This document shows, one piece after another, positions 9,369 through 20,235 of a DNA stretch of 64,000 bases; within the stretch, counting starts at the first letter, position 1, and every line of letters begins with the position of its first letter. The DNA lies in the NCBI GenBank assembly GCA_946411515.1, contig CAMKEH010000001.1, positions 162,087 to 226,086 on the forward strand, read 5' to 3'. The notes under the pieces are model-generated. The model saw nothing but the letters and a program-made list of their open reading frames with translations. It did not search any database and was not told where the DNA came from. Source of the DNA: an uncultured Clostridium sp. (GTDB lineage Bacteria; Bacillota; Clostridia; TANB77; CAG-508). Both the position numbers and the translations under genes were made by a program.

Positions 9369-10139
9369 CTATCTTTTTATTCTTTCTATATTAATTACCT
9401 TGTTAGTATTATCATCTATATCAAATATCACTCCATTTAATTTGCTTTCTCCTCCTGCTATTTTATATCTTTCTGGAAGTGTTGTTTCAAATCTTTTAAC
9501 AGATGCTCCTATATCCATTCCTATGACTGAATGTTTTGGTCCTGTCATTCCAATATCAGTGATATACGCTGTTCCGTTTTCTAAGATTTCTTCATCTGCT
9601 GTTTGTACATGTGTATGTGTACCAAAAATTGCTGTTACTTTTCCATCTAAGTAATATGATAACGCAATTTTTTCAGCAGTTGCTTCTGCATGAAAATCTA
9701 TCATGATAATATCTACTTTATCCTTTAAATTTTCCACTATTTCTTTCGCTACAATAAAAGGATTTTCTGACAGCACATTCATGTCTACTCTTCCTATTAA
9801 ATTTATAACTGCTATTTTTTTGTTCTTACAAGTGTATATATTATATCCTTTTCCTACAACTCCTTTTGTATAATTTGCAGGTCTAATTATTTTAGGATGA
9901 TCTATAAATTTAAATATATCTTTTTTACCCCATGTATGATTTCCCATTGTTATAACATCTACTTTTTCAGATATTATATTTTTAAAATTATTTTCTGTCA
10001 TTCCCATTCCTTCTGCTGCATTTTCTCCATTTACTATTACAAAGTCAATATCTTTACTTTCTATTATTTTATGTAATTCATTTTTTAATTTTCTTACTCC
10101 TGCGGAGCCAACTAAATCCCCAATAGCTAATATTTTCAT
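9369..10139 (-). CDS. ymdB: YmdB-type metallophosphoesterase
   Basis: Calcineurin-like phosphoesterase of the YmdB family (2',3'-cyclic nucleotide phosphodiesterase; biofilm and motility switch in Bacillus). Metal-ligand motifs are all present: GDLVG at the N-terminus, NGENAAEGMGMT, MGNHTWGKKDI (residues 65-75), DFHAEATAEK, and GTHTHVQTADE. The 256-residue length is normal. It lies between spoVS and rny, a conserved neighbourhood, although two unrelated small genes have entered the gap to rny. Confidence 0.95.
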   Translation of the reverse strand: MKILAIGDLVGSAGVRKLKNELHKIIESKDIDFVIVNGENAAEGMGMTENNFKNIISEKVDVITMGNHTWGKKDIFKFIDHPKIIRPANYTKGVVGKGYNIYTCKNKKIAVINLIGRVDMNVLSENPFIVAKEIVENLKDKVDIIMIDFHAEATAEKIALSYYLDGKVTAIFGTHTHVQTADEEILENGTAYITDIGMTGPKHSVIGMDIGASVKRFETTLPERYKIAGGESKLNGVIFDIDDNTNKVINIERIKR

Positions 10140-10230
10140 TTTATTTCCTTCTTTCTCTTTATTTCATAATATATAATACTATATTTTTAAAAATTTATCA
10201 ATCAGTGTTTTAACAAAATTTATTTAAATA

Positions 10231-10279
10231 AAAATACACTTTAAATAAATTGAATTTTCAATTATTTTAAAGTGTATTT
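10231..10279. terminator. Terminator-like inverted repeat between ymdB and the next gene
   Basis: AAATACACTTTAAATAA and TTATTTTAAAGTGTATTT form a long AT-rich stem. It would end the minus-strand gene at 10288-10755. Confidence 0.7.
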
Positions 10280-10287
10280 AAGTATTA

Positions 10288-10755
10288 CTATTTAATATAT
10301 TTATTGCATATTATAGAAAATCTTTTCCAGGCAATCTTTTCACCTATTCGAGAAAATAACTTATTTTTTCCTTGCTTATAATGTTTGATTTTAGAGTTTT
10401 CTCTTATGATATTTTTTATTTCATATTGGATATCATTTAAAGTTCTTTGGTCTACATTTTTAAATATTTCGTTAACAGCTTGTTTTGACATATAAAACAG
10501 AATCCATACACTTTTATATGCAGAATATTTTCTATTTTTCTCTCTGTTTAATATATTCATTCCAATTTTAATTTGATATTCTTTACTAAAAACCTCAATA
10601 TATCTTACATTATCATCTAATTCTTTTATAAGTTCTCTTCTTAATCTTTTCTTTGTGTTAATTTTCTGTCTAATTTCTTTCAATAAGTTTTTATCTCTAA
10701 GTTCCAAATATGCATCTACCAAATATTTAAAATTCCTATATTCTTCAATACTCAT
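10288..10755 (-). CDS. Uncharacterised basic helical protein
   Basis: I do not recognise this 155-residue protein. It is rich in Lys, Arg and Ile and predicted mostly helical, without membrane segment or signal. It starts with MSIEEYRNFKYLVDAYLELRDKN behind AAGGAGG and ends in the basic GEKIAWKRFSIICNKYIK. Its base composition matches the host. It sits in the ymdB-rny gap, with its own terminator, next to the foreign-looking gene at 11038. Confidence 0.6.
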   Translation of the reverse strand: MSIEEYRNFKYLVDAYLELRDKNLLKEIRQKINTKKRLRRELIKELDDNVRYIEVFSKEYQIKIGMNILNREKNRKYSAYKSVWILFYMSKQAVNEIFKNVDQRTLNDIQYEIKNIIRENSKIKHYKQGKNKLFSRIGEKIAWKRFSIICNKYIK

Positions 10756-10945
10756 TTTTGTCTTTCCTCCTTATGTTTTATTGATTTTTATAGAATTTTA
10801 ATTATTATAATGTTTAATACTCTCCTAAAAATATTTATTTTCTTGTAAATTTATATTACCTTCTTTCGAATTAGGATATTTTTATAAAACAACTATATAA
10901 TTTTAACACTCTATTTCTATTTTTGCAATAAAAACTTAAAATAAT

Positions 10946-10974
10946 TTGATTTTTTATTATTTTCTTGATATAAT
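10946..10974 (+). promoter_or_regulatory. Promoter for the 11038 gene
   Basis: TTGATT (10946-10951), a 17-bp spacer and TATAAT (10969-10974). Downstream, GTCATT and AATGAC could fold a hairpin before the strong AAGGGGGAGGGTGG ribosome site. Confidence 0.55.
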
Positions 10975-11037
10975 ATCTTTATGTCATTTTGCAAATACCC
11001 TTATAATGACAAATTCTAAAAAGGGGGAGGGTGGAAA

Positions 11038-11334
11038 ATGTTACCACTCGGAAAAATTATTTCTGAAGCAGGTCTTAGCTTCAAGAAATACTCAAAGCTT
11101 GTGGCTATTGAAGTGGATATGTATGACCGCAAGCGGCATGAAGTAACAGAACATGACTTCAACTTCTGTGGAAAACTTTTTGCAAAGAATCCCGATTCAA
11201 GCTTAAGATTCCAGCACATACTGGATTCAATGCTTCGGGAACCTATTCCTAAAAAGATTTCTGCAAGGCTCACAGATGACTATCTTGTCATCTACAGGCC
11301 TAATTATAAGGCCGAAATCCTGCTCTTGTTTTAG
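11038..11334 (+). CDS. Unknown small protein, foreign codon usage
   Basis: A 98-residue protein of unknown function on the plus strand, with an AAGGGGGAGGG ribosome site. Its codon usage differs sharply from its neighbours: CTT, CTC, AAG, GAC, CGC, CGG, CCC and AGG are common, and it is clearly richer in G+C. It has two in-frame CGG codons (11134-11136 and 11236-11238) at ordinary arginine positions. If CGG triggers a +1 shift in this host, the first would lead to TAA three codons later. It is bounded by its own promoter and terminator and splits the ymdB-rny neighbourhood, so a recent transfer is likely. Confidence 0.65.
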   Translation: MLPLGKIISEAGLSFKKYSKLVAIEVDMYDRKRHEVTEHDFNFCGKLFAKNPDSSLRFQHILDSMLREPIPKKISARLTDDYLVIYRPNYKAEILLLF

Positions 11335-11342
11335 GAGCAACA

Positions 11343-11380
11343 AAAAAGGAGCTATTGAAAAATAGTTCCTTTTTGTTTTT
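11343..11380 (+). terminator. Terminator after the 11038 gene
   Basis: AAAAAGGAGCTATT, a 4-base loop and AATAGTTCCTTTTT followed by GTTTTT form a rho-independent terminator directly after the foreign-looking gene. Confidence 0.85.
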
Positions 11381-11386
11381 ATATAA

Positions 11387-12934
11387 TTATTTTGCATAAT
11401 CTACAGTTCTTGTTTCTCTTATGATGTTTACTTTTATTTGTCCTGGATAATCCATTTCATTTTCAATCTTTTTAGCAATATCACGAGCAAGTATTGTCAT
11501 TTGATCATCAGATATTTTTTCTGGTTTTACAACAATTCTTACCTCACGACCAGCTTGTATAGCAAAAGATTTTTCAACACCGTCGAATGAATCTGCAATT
11601 TCTTCCAAGTTTTGTAATCTTTTAATATATGCTTCTAGAGTTTCTCTTCTAGCTCCTGGTCTTGATGCAGAAATAGCATCTGCTGCTTGAACTAAAACAG
11701 CTTCTAAGGTTTGTGGTTCAACATCACCATGATGAGCTTCAACAGCATTTATAACAAGTGCATTTTCTTTATATTTCTTTAATACTTCTACACCTATTTC
11801 AACATGTGTTCCTTCCATATCATGATCTAATGCTTTACCGATATCATGTAATAATCCTGCTCTTCTTGCAAGTTTTGGATCTAGTTCTAATTCTTCAGCC
11901 ATTATTCTTGCTAAATTTGAAACTTCAATTGAATGATTTAATACGTTTTGTCCATAACTTGTCCTATATTTTAATTTTCCAATTAATTTTACTACATCTG
12001 GATGAAGTCCTATAACTCCTGTTTCTAGAACTGCTCTTTCTCCTTCTTCTTTTATAGTATTTTCTACTTCTTCTTTGGCTTTTTCAACCATTTCTTCAAT
12101 TTTAGAAGGATGAATTCTTCCATCATCAATTAATTTTTCAAGTGCAATTTTTGCAACTTCTCTTCTTAAAGGATCAAATCCTGATAATACAACAGCTTCT
12201 GGAGTATCGTCAATTATTAAATCAATCCCTGTTAATGTTTCTAATGCTTTTATGTTTCTACCTTCTCTACCGATAATTCTTCCTTTCATTTCATCGTTTG
12301 GAAGTGCAACAATTGATACTGTTGTTTCTTGAGAATGGTCAGCAGCACATTTTTGAACTGCATAACAAAGCATTTCTTTAGCATTCTTTGTAACTTCTTC
12401 TTTAGCCTTTTGTTCTTGTTCTCTTATTATTGCAGCTTTTTCAGCGGTTATTTCTTTTTCCATTTCTGTTAAAAGTTTTTGTTTTGCATCTTCTTTTGAT
12501 AATCCTGCAATTCTTTGAAGTTCAATAATTTCTTTGTCATATAATTTTTCAAGTTCTTGTTTTTGAGCTTCTACATTTTCAAATTCTTTGTCTAATTCTC
12601 TTTCCTTTTTTTCAAAGTTTTCTGAACGTCTGTCTAAATTTTCTTCCTTTTGAATCAATCTTGCTTCTTGTTTTTGTACTTCGCCTCTTCTTTCTTTAAT
12701 CTCTTGATCTAATTCTTTACGAGTAGCCATTGCTTCTTCTTTGGCTTTAAAAATTTCTTCTTTTTTTAGATTCTCTGCTTCTTTTTTTGCTGAATCTAAT
12801 AATCTTTTTGCTTCGTTTTCGGCTCCTTGTATTTTAGACTCTGCAACTTTCTTTCTGTATGCCATTCCAATTGGTATTCCGACTGCAAGTGAGATTAAGA
12901 CAGCGGCGATAGTGATTACAATTTGCATAATCAT
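11387..12934 (-). CDS. rny: Ribonuclease Y
   Basis: Membrane-anchored endoribonuclease that initiates decay of many mRNAs. Domains in order: N-terminal membrane helix (residues 3-25), a long charged coiled coil (about 30-190), a KH domain ([19 protein letters not shown], about 213-260), and the HD domain with [13 protein letters not shown] and [15 protein letters not shown]. The 515-residue length is typical. Start behind AAGAGGTGT. In-frame CGG is absent over the whole gene. Confidence 0.97.
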   Translation of the reverse strand: MIMQIVITIAAVLISLAVGIPIGMAYRKKVAESKIQGAENEAKRLLDSAKKEAENLKKEEIFKAKEEAMATRKELDQEIKERRGEVQKQEARLIQKEENLDRRSENFEKKERELDKEFENVEAQKQELEKLYDKEIIELQRIAGLSKEDAKQKLLTEMEKEITAEKAAIIREQEQKAKEEVTKNAKEMLCYAVQKCAADHSQETTVSIVALPNDEMKGRIIGREGRNIKALETLTGIDLIIDDTPEAVVLSGFDPLRREVAKIALEKLIDDGRIHPSKIEEMVEKAKEEVENTIKEEGERAVLETGVIGLHPDVVKLIGKLKYRTSYGQNVLNHSIEVSNLARIMAEELELDPKLARRAGLLHDIGKALDHDMEGTHVEIGVEVLKKYKENALVINAVEAHHGDVEPQTLEAVLVQAADAISASRPGARRETLEAYIKRLQNLEEIADSFDGVEKSFAIQAGREVRIVVKPEKISDDQMTILARDIAKKIENEMDYPGQIKVNIIRETRTVDYAK

Positions 12935-13059
12935 ACACCTCTTTCTTATTTAATTTTCAATGTTCGAATAAAATATATATATTATTTGTTATAATGTTTT
13001 TAATATATTTTTTCCTACTATTATATTTTAACTTTATTATTGTAAACTGTCAAGTAGTT

Positions 13060-13966
13060 TTAATGAACTTCAATGGTTTTTCCATCAGAAACCATTGTTA
13101 TTGTTCCTTTTTCGGAAGTCACATAAATTTTTGCACCATTATTTATCAATCGTTCTAATATTTTTTGTTTAGGAAGTCCATATTTGTTGTCTTTTCCCGC
13201 CATTATAATTGCATATTCTGGTTTTACTTGGTTTAAGAAACTTTCTGAACTACTTGTATTAGAGCCATGGTGTCCTACTTTTAATACATTAGTTTTTTGC
13301 CAATTTCTTGTTTTTTCATTTTCAGTTTCTCCGGTCTCCCATAAATAAAAAACTATTATCACCATATTCTAATCTAACTATAATTGATGATAAATTTAAG
13401 TTTTTTTCATTTAAAATACTATCTGTCATAATCTCACAATTTGAATCTCCAATTTTAAATGCATCTCCTTTTTTAGGTGCTGTTACCTTTAATCCTTTAT
13501 TTTCGATAGCATCTAATACATCTTCAAATGTTTTTGTATTTGTTTGTATTTTTGGCATATAGACATTTTCTATTTCTAAATCACTATTAATAACATCATC
13601 TAGACCACCTATATGATCTGCATGTGGATGTGTTCCTATCAAATAATTAATTTTTGTTATTCCCTTTTCCTTAATAAAATTTACTACATCTTTTCCATTT
13701 TCATTATTTCCAGCATCAATTAACATAGTTTCATTTTTATTTGATACTAATATACTATCTGCTTGTCCAACATCTATAAAATATACATTTAATTTATCGG
13801 TTAATACTTGAGATGTACTATTAATATTATCACTACTTACTTCTTTAACTATATTTTCATTTTGTGTATTATTTACATTCATTAATACAACTATTGATAT
13901 AATTGCAAAACTAATTAAACCTATAAAAATTTCTACACTACTTTTGTTTTTCTTTTTTCTCCCCAT
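13060..13966 (-). CDS. ComEC-like metallo-beta-lactamase hydrolase, CGG +1 shift at 13333
   Basis: Secreted or membrane-anchored MBL-fold hydrolase resembling the C-terminal domain of ComEC. A membrane helix is at residues 12-30; the metal motif GTHPHADHIGGLDD is near residue 120, and the C-terminal part has LKVGHHGSNTSSS and YAIIMAGKDNKYGLP. The zero frame stops shortly after SFLFMGD because of CGG at 13333-13331; skipping its C gives GD-G-ETENEK and joins directly to the HHGS half. The joined protein is 301 residues. The DUF3006 gene lies 12 bases upstream, a pairing often seen with these hydrolases. Confidence 0.88.
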
Positions 13967-13978
13967 TTTTAATCCCCT

Positions 13979-14332
13979 TTAATTCCATAAATCATTCATC
14001 TTTTTTTGTATTCTTTCTTCTACTTCTTGTGTTTCTATTTCATCAACAAAAAATTTTCCATTTACTCTCTTTATAATATCTCCAGGCTTAATTTCTTCTG
14101 GAAGCATCTTTTTTTCTATATCATACATTTTATTTGTTTTTCTATCTTCTAATACAACTATATTTTCTTCTATTCTATCTACTGTAAAGCTTTCTACTGC
14201 ATCTAATTTATTTGCTAATTCTATTTCATCTTGTGATATATTATTATCTTTACTTTTTATTTCTTCTCTACTTACTTCATTTTCAATATCACGACTATTT
14301 ATCAGCTTTTCTATATTTTCAAAAAGATTCAT
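13979..14332 (-). CDS. DUF3006 domain protein
   Basis: A 117-residue acidic protein. Residues 50-110 hold the DUF3006 pattern FTVDRIEENIVVLED, then MLPEEIKPGDIIKRVNGKFFVDEIET, a small beta domain that often accompanies ComEC-like MBL hydrolases. The first 45 residues are a charged helix. It is cotranscribed with the hydrolase gene immediately downstream. The biochemical role is unknown. Confidence 0.8.
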   Translation of the reverse strand: MNLFENIEKLINSRDIENEVSREEIKSKDNNISQDEIELANKLDAVESFTVDRIEENIVVLEDRKTNKMYDIEKKMLPEEIKPGDIIKRVNGKFFVDEIETQEVEERIQKKMNDLWN

Positions 14333-14481
14333 TATTTCTCCTTTCCTATCCTTTATACTTATAATTTAATAACATATTTTTATACTTTTTTCAATATTTC
14401 TTTTTCATTTTCATAAAAATAAAATTGCATTTATAAATCAAATACTATTAATTTCAATTTTAGTGAATTTTCTAAAAGCAA

Positions 14482-14510
14482 TTGACATATACTATAAAAT
14501 GTAGTATACT
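14482..14510 (+). promoter_or_regulatory. Promoter of the antisense-type small RNA
   Basis: TTGACA (14482-14487), a 17-bp spacer and TATACT (14505-14510), close to the sigma-A consensus. It faces the minus-strand peptide gene. Confidence 0.8.
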
Positions 14511-14516
14511 ATATTT

Positions 14517-14591
14517 AGCTTAAGCAAGAGAGTTGTTCGTAAGATGACTATTGCTCGAGATATGTTGACCACATATCTCTTTTTTTTTTTG
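14517..14591 (+). ncRNA. Small antisense RNA, putative type I antitoxin
   Basis: A short transcript of about 75 nt is defined by the promoter at 14482-14510 and a strong terminator hairpin (GAGATATGT / ACATATCTC, then ten or more T) ending near 14591; no ORF is evident. The 13-mer TTCGTAAGATGAC (14536-14548) is repeated at 14711-14723, where it lies opposite the start of the minus-strand peptide gene. The RNA can therefore pair 13 bases perfectly, and about 21 with one bulge and a wobble, over that start codon. Its terminator loop TGACC is also complementary to the terminator loop of the peptide mRNA. This matches the convergent RNA I/RNA II layout of the par (Fst) type I systems. Confidence 0.7.
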
Positions 14592-14592
14592 C

Positions 14593-14622
14593 AAAAAATA
14601 AAGCGGTTGACCAAACCGCTTT
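14593..14622 (-). terminator. Terminator of the peptide mRNA
   Basis: AAAGCGGTT, loop TGGTC, AACCGCTTT then ATTTTTT on the minus strand. It abuts tail to tail the terminator of the small RNA, and the two loops are complementary. Confidence 0.85.
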
Positions 14623-14725
14623 AGATTAGTTTCGCACTAATCATGAGTGTTTTGACTATCTTTTGATTATTATCACTTAGTAATAACAAAACAATTAGAC
14701 GCCAAATTAATTCGTAAGATGACAA
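14621..14725 (-). CDS. Putative small toxic peptide (type I TA-like)
   Basis: A 34-codon ORF beginning at TTG 14725 (in-frame GTG at 14734 is possible) with a perfect AAGGAGG eight bases upstream. The peptide starts SSYELIWRLIVLLLLS, a short hydrophobic helix, and continues with a polar, basic tail. Size, strong ribosome site, hydrophobic N-terminal half and an antisense RNA covering its start resemble Fst-like and holin-like membrane toxins. I do not recognise a specific family, and the helix is short for a membrane span, so the toxin role is inferred from the arrangement. Confidence 0.5.
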   Translation of the reverse strand: MSSYELIWRLIVLLLLSDNNQKIVKTLMISAKLI

Positions 14726-14883
14726 ATTACTCACCTCCTTAACACAAAGATTTCCTTTGATGAAAAGGATAAAACTATGATATAATATTTATTTAACAAT
14801 TACAAGCGAACATTTAATATTTTTTACATATTTTTCCAAATTCAATTGTTTTCAATTTAACGACATATTGTTAAATTAACTAT

Positions 14884-14918
14884 ACAAAAAAATCTGTTCT
14901 AAAATTCGAACAGATACG
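14884..14918 (-). terminator. Terminator after tRNA-Leu(CAA)
   Basis: On the minus strand ATCTGTTCGAATTTTAGAACAGAT is followed by seven T. A closely similar hairpin lies next to the tRNA-Leu fragment at 40.2 kb. Confidence 0.8.
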
Positions 14919-14922
14919 TTGT

Positions 14923-15005
14923 TGGTACCGATGGTGGGACTCGAACCCACATGGTTTCCCGCATGATTTTGAGTCATGTGCGTCTACCAATTCCGCCACA
15001 TCGGC
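14923..15005 (-). tRNA. tRNA-Leu(CAA)
   Basis: Cloverleaf with acceptor GCCGATG / CATCGGT, long variable arm, TPsiC loop GTTCGAGTC and encoded CCA. The anticodon loop CTCAAAA gives anticodon CAA. Confidence 0.95.
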
Positions 15006-15067
15006 ATATAAAAATATGTACTAATATATATTAGCACATATTTTATTAATTGTCTAGATTTTCTTTT

Positions 15068-17386
15068 CTATTTTTCTTTTTGTTTTTTCATTTCTGTATC
15101 ATATTCAAAAACATTAACTGTTTTTATATTTGTTTTTGAAAAATCATGATTTTCTTCGAATTCTATTATTCTAAAAGTCGTCTTATTTTTTAATTTCATT
15201 TTTAATTTACTTACATCAATTAACATTTTTGTAGACAAATCTTGTCCAACTGGTAATGTTTTATTTTGATTGTCATAGAAAATAGAGTTTGTATATGCTA
15301 TTCCATTTGTTCCTTCTTGTATATTTAATTTGTAAAAATTTATCTTTGTGCTCTTGTTATTTATATTTTCTCTAATTTCTTTTTCTGGATTTATATCAAA
15401 TATATTTATTTGTCTATCATCTATTTTTTCTTCAGGAATCGCTTTATATAAAGATATATTTTCTGGTATTACTGTTTTTGTTAAAGCCTCTTTTACATTA
15501 GATATTACTCTTTCTAATGATAATTTAAAACTTATATTTTTTGTATTTTTAGTAATTTCTAATATATTAAATTTATCTTTTGGAAGTTCTCTATGTTTTT
15601 TATTATTTATTTTTGACACTTTAGTTGCATCTTGAAGCATTCCACCAAAAATATCAAATTCATCACTATCAGATAGTGTTTTTTCTTCAATAGCCTCTTT
15701 CTTTAACTTAGCTAAAATATTTTCTACATCTTTTAGAAGAAAATCATTAATTTTTATTTTATTTATTATATCTAAGATATTTGTTGTTGTAATATATAAA
15801 CTATCTGTTTCATCTCTATTCAAAGCTTTTCTTTGCATCTTATCCATTGTTTTTCCTAAAGTTTCTAAATCTTGTTCATAATCAAATACTTTAGTTACTT
15901 TTTTTATTACATTAACCTCTTCCGCTTCACCTTCAGGAAGAGATGCTATTTCATCTTTATTACTATATTTCCAAAACTCAAATATACTCTTTTTATGATT
16001 ATCTATTTCTTGTATAAAAGCTGTTGCATTTTCTATTTTTTTCTTCATGTTTTTATTTTTTAGTTTTAATGCATTTATATCCATAACCAAATTTTTTAAT
16101 TCAGTTTCTTTTTCTTCTATAACTTTATATAATTCTATTATTTCTTCTATATTATAATTTTTTTTCTTTTTATTCCTTTTTGGAACTTCTTTTAATTCTT
16201 CAAAATTTTCTTCTACTTTTTCATCTAGAACTTCTTGTTTTACTTTTATCTTTGATTTATTATTCTTTTTACTATATTTAAAATAATATTTAAATTTACC
16301 AAAAAATGTTTTCTTACACTCTAAAAAAGTTGATATTTGTTTTTCTTTTGATAAATATTCTATTTCTTGTTTTGATATTTCTTCTTTTAATTTTTTCAAT
16401 TTAACTTGATTTTCTTTTATCAAATCTTCTGCTACTTTTTGCTTGTCTTCTCCTAATTCGTATTCATCTTTTAGCCAAGCGGCAATATCATCATATTCAA
16501 TTTTTTCCTCTTCTAAAAAGAATTCTATTTCTCCCTTTTTACTTATATTGGTGGTAAAATTGAAATAATGCGGTAATTCTGTTTGCAGAATAAACATCGC
16601 TTTTAATAATTTGTAAAATTTCGTCGCATCTTCTTTATCTTTTAATGTCTTTTTATAATAACTCTTTATTTTTTGGTATACATCTGTTTCTCCTATAATC
16701 TCAACTGTTAGATTATTTGTCTTATCATATACTTCATATATTAATGGCCAATCTTTTGTAAATAGCCATAAATAATTTTCTATATCTTCAAATTCTGATT
16801 TTGCAAAAAATGCACTACTATACTCTACATTTCTTATTGGTACAAATATCTTTTCCCCTCTGTTTTTTTCTATTTTTCTTTTTAATAAATAAAAAAATGT
16901 TGAATAGTCTGAATCTTCTGTTGGAACAAGCATAAAATAAATACCTGTATTTTCAGAATAATATATTTGCCATAAATAATTATTTTCATATTTTACTTTA
17001 AATGGTATTTTTTTATTTAAATTTCTTTGTTCTTCTTCTATTTTTTCTATATCTGCTATATTTACTTGTTTTAGCATATTTAAAAATGTAGAATGTTTTA
17101 TTATATTTTCTTCTTTTATGTTATCTAAATAGTCTTTTAATGGTGATGATTTTTTATATTTTTCTTCTATATCATCTAATCTGTTTGTTGGCGATAACAT
17201 TATTTGTATGTCTTTTACTGGAACATATCTATATTGTTTATATTGTTTTTCTTCATAAAATTTAGGGATTCTAAATTCTAATGGCTTACATTTTTGTAGT
17301 TCTTTTGGAATATTATCTAAATCCAAACCTAAATATTTTAATTTTTCTTCTATTCTTTTATTTTCTTCTACTATTTTTTTAGGCAA
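15068..17386 (-). CDS. Large charged coiled-coil protein of unknown function
   Basis: I do not recognise this 772-residue protein. There is no signal peptide or membrane segment. The N-terminal 300 residues look globular, with aromatic-rich stretches such as YLWQIYYSENTGIYFMLVPTEDSDYSTFFY. Residues about 305-480 are strongly coiled-coil (Lys/Glu-rich), with a very basic insert (KKNNKSKIKVK, RNKKKKNY). The C-terminal 250 residues are again mixed alpha/beta and end in MKKQKEK. It ends 22 bases before the deacetylase gene's end of the same strand, so the two probably share an operon. A cytoplasmic scaffold or spore-related role is conceivable but unsupported. Confidence 0.6.
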   Translation of the reverse strand: MPKKIVEENKRIEEKLKYLGLDLDNIPKELQKCKPLEFRIPKFYEEKQYKQYRYVPVKDIQIMLSPTNRLDDIEEKYKKSSPLKDYLDNIKEENIIKHSTFLNMLKQVNIADIEKIEEEQRNLNKKIPFKVKYENNYLWQIYYSENTGIYFMLVPTEDSDYSTFFYLLKRKIEKNRGEKIFVPIRNVEYSSAFFAKSEFEDIENYLWLFTKDWPLIYEVYDKTNNLTVEIIGETDVYQKIKSYYKKTLKDKEDATKFYKLLKAMFILQTELPHYFNFTTNISKKGEIEFFLEEEKIEYDDIAAWLKDEYELGEDKQKVAEDLIKENQVKLKKLKEEISKQEIEYLSKEKQISTFLECKKTFFGKFKYYFKYSKKNNKSKIKVKQEVLDEKVEENFEELKEVPKRNKKKKNYNIEEIIELYKVIEEKETELKNLVMDINALKLKNKNMKKKIENATAFIQEIDNHKKSIFEFWKYSNKDEIASLPEGEAEEVNVIKKVTKVFDYEQDLETLGKTMDKMQRKALNRDETDSLYITTTNILDIINKIKINDFLLKDVENILAKLKKEAIEEKTLSDSDEFDIFGGMLQDATKVSKINNKKHRELPKDKFNILEITKNTKNISFKLSLERVISNVKEALTKTVIPENISLYKAIPEEKIDDRQINIFDINPEKEIRENINNKSTKINFYKLNIQEGTNGIAYTNSIFYDNQNKTLPVGQDLSTKMLIDVSKLKMKLKNKTTFRIIEFEENHDFSKTNIKTVNVFEYDTEMKKQKEK

Positions 17387-17408
17387 TTTATATGCTCCTT
17401 TCAGTTAA

Positions 17409-18332
17409 TTATTTTATTATACTATAGAAATTATCAAATTCATATCCTTTATCTCTTAAGAAACTAATAATTTGTGGCAAAGTTTCAGCTGTTACACTTT
17501 TTGCTGCAGCATCATGCATAAGTATAACTACACTATTTTTTTCTCCTACTGTATCAGAAAGTCTTTGCATTTCAAATTCAGGTGATAAATCATTTGTTTC
17601 TGCATCTCCATTTAATGCATTCCAATCAATATTTACAATATCATTTTGATTAAGCAGTTCTTTTGCTTCTTGTTTTAGACTAGCATATTTTCCACCAGGT
17701 AATCCTCCTGGGAATCTAAATAAATGTGAATTATATTCTGGATTACCTATTGCATTTCTTACTTTTTCATTACAGCTATTAAATTCATCTAAAACCGCTT
17801 GTGGAGATGAATATATTTGTGAATACACGTGGGAATATCCATGATTTCCAATAAAATGTCCTTCATCATACATTCTTTTTACCATATCTGGTCTATAATC
17901 AACATTTGATCCTAATACAAAAAATGTTGCTTTAATTTTTTCTTGTTTCAGAGTATTTAATATGCTTTCAGTTACAGGTGATGGTCCATCATCAAATGTT
18001 AAAAACACTCTTTTTTTATCTGATGTATAAATATTTTCTATATTTTGTCTACCTAAATCTGTTAAAATTGGATTCCTTTCTTTTTTTATTTTTTCTTCCT
18101 CTTCTTTTATTTTCTTTAGTCTTTCTTCTTCTTGATATTTTAAAACACTGCTTAATGTTTCATATTGTTTATATACTTCATATTCCTTTATTGTTATAGA
18201 GATATTGTTAATAGTTAAAATAATACAAATTATTAATAAAATAGCTATAAGTATTATAGCAATCATTTTAAAATTTATTTTCTTTTTACTTCTAAATTCA
18301 TATATGTTTATATTATCTCTATCTTTTACCAT
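17409..18332 (-). CDS. Polysaccharide deacetylase (NodB domain)
   Basis: Membrane-anchored peptidoglycan or polysaccharide N-deacetylase. Residues 22-45 form a membrane helix, followed by a charged stalk to about residue 105. The NodB domain holds motif 1 LTFDDGPSP, motif 2 GHFIGNHGYSH, motif 3 LFRFPGG, and motifs 4-5 including DWNALNGDAE and VVILMHDA, so all catalytic and metal residues look present. Located outside the cell, it would modify cell-wall glycans. It is upstream of the large coiled-coil gene. Confidence 0.93.
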   Translation of the reverse strand: MVKDRDNINIYEFRSKKKINFKMIAIILIAILLIICIILTINNISITIKEYEVYKQYETLSSVLKYQEEERLKKIKEEEEKIKKERNPILTDLGRQNIENIYTSDKKRVFLTFDDGPSPVTESILNTLKQEKIKATFFVLGSNVDYRPDMVKRMYDEGHFIGNHGYSHVYSQIYSSPQAVLDEFNSCNEKVRNAIGNPEYNSHLFRFPGGLPGGKYASLKQEAKELLNQNDIVNIDWNALNGDAETNDLSPEFEMQRLSDTVGEKNSVVILMHDAAAKSVTAETLPQIISFLRDKGYEFDNFYSIIK

Positions 18333-18423
18333 ATTTACATCCTTCTTTTATTTGTACTTTTTATATTAAATTTTATATTTCGACAATATTATATACTATT
18401 TTTTTAAATTTTAGTAGTATATT

Positions 18424-18451
18424 TTAAAAAAAACTCCAAATAATTGGAGTT

Positions 18452-18456
<5 letters not shown>
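18424..18456 (-). terminator. Terminator after metG
   Basis: AAAACTCCAA, short loop, TTTGGAGTTTTTTTT on the minus strand directly after the metG stop. Confidence 0.85.
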
Positions 18457-20063
<1,607 letters not shown>

Positions 20064-20175
20064 TCATGGAATATATTACCATAATTTATAATAAATATCA
20101 AGAGTTGTTTTTTATTGTTTACTATAATTCACTTTTTTTATATAATTTTAACTTTAGATTATAAAATTTTCACAC

Positions 20176-20206
20176 TAAAAAGAGAACCCAATTACTGAGT
20201 TCTCCC
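20176..20206 (-). terminator. Terminator after the 20236 gene
   Basis: GAGAACTC and GGGTTCTC form a stem followed by TTTTTAG on the minus strand, just after the foreign-looking gene. Confidence 0.75.
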
Positions 20207-20235
20207 TTTCCGTAATTTTGTAACAGTGGACAGTG

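Noticed and set aside
14517..14591. T-box, 6S or other known small RNA
   Set aside because: Too short, no T-box motif, and the complementarity to the neighbouring gene explains its sequence better.
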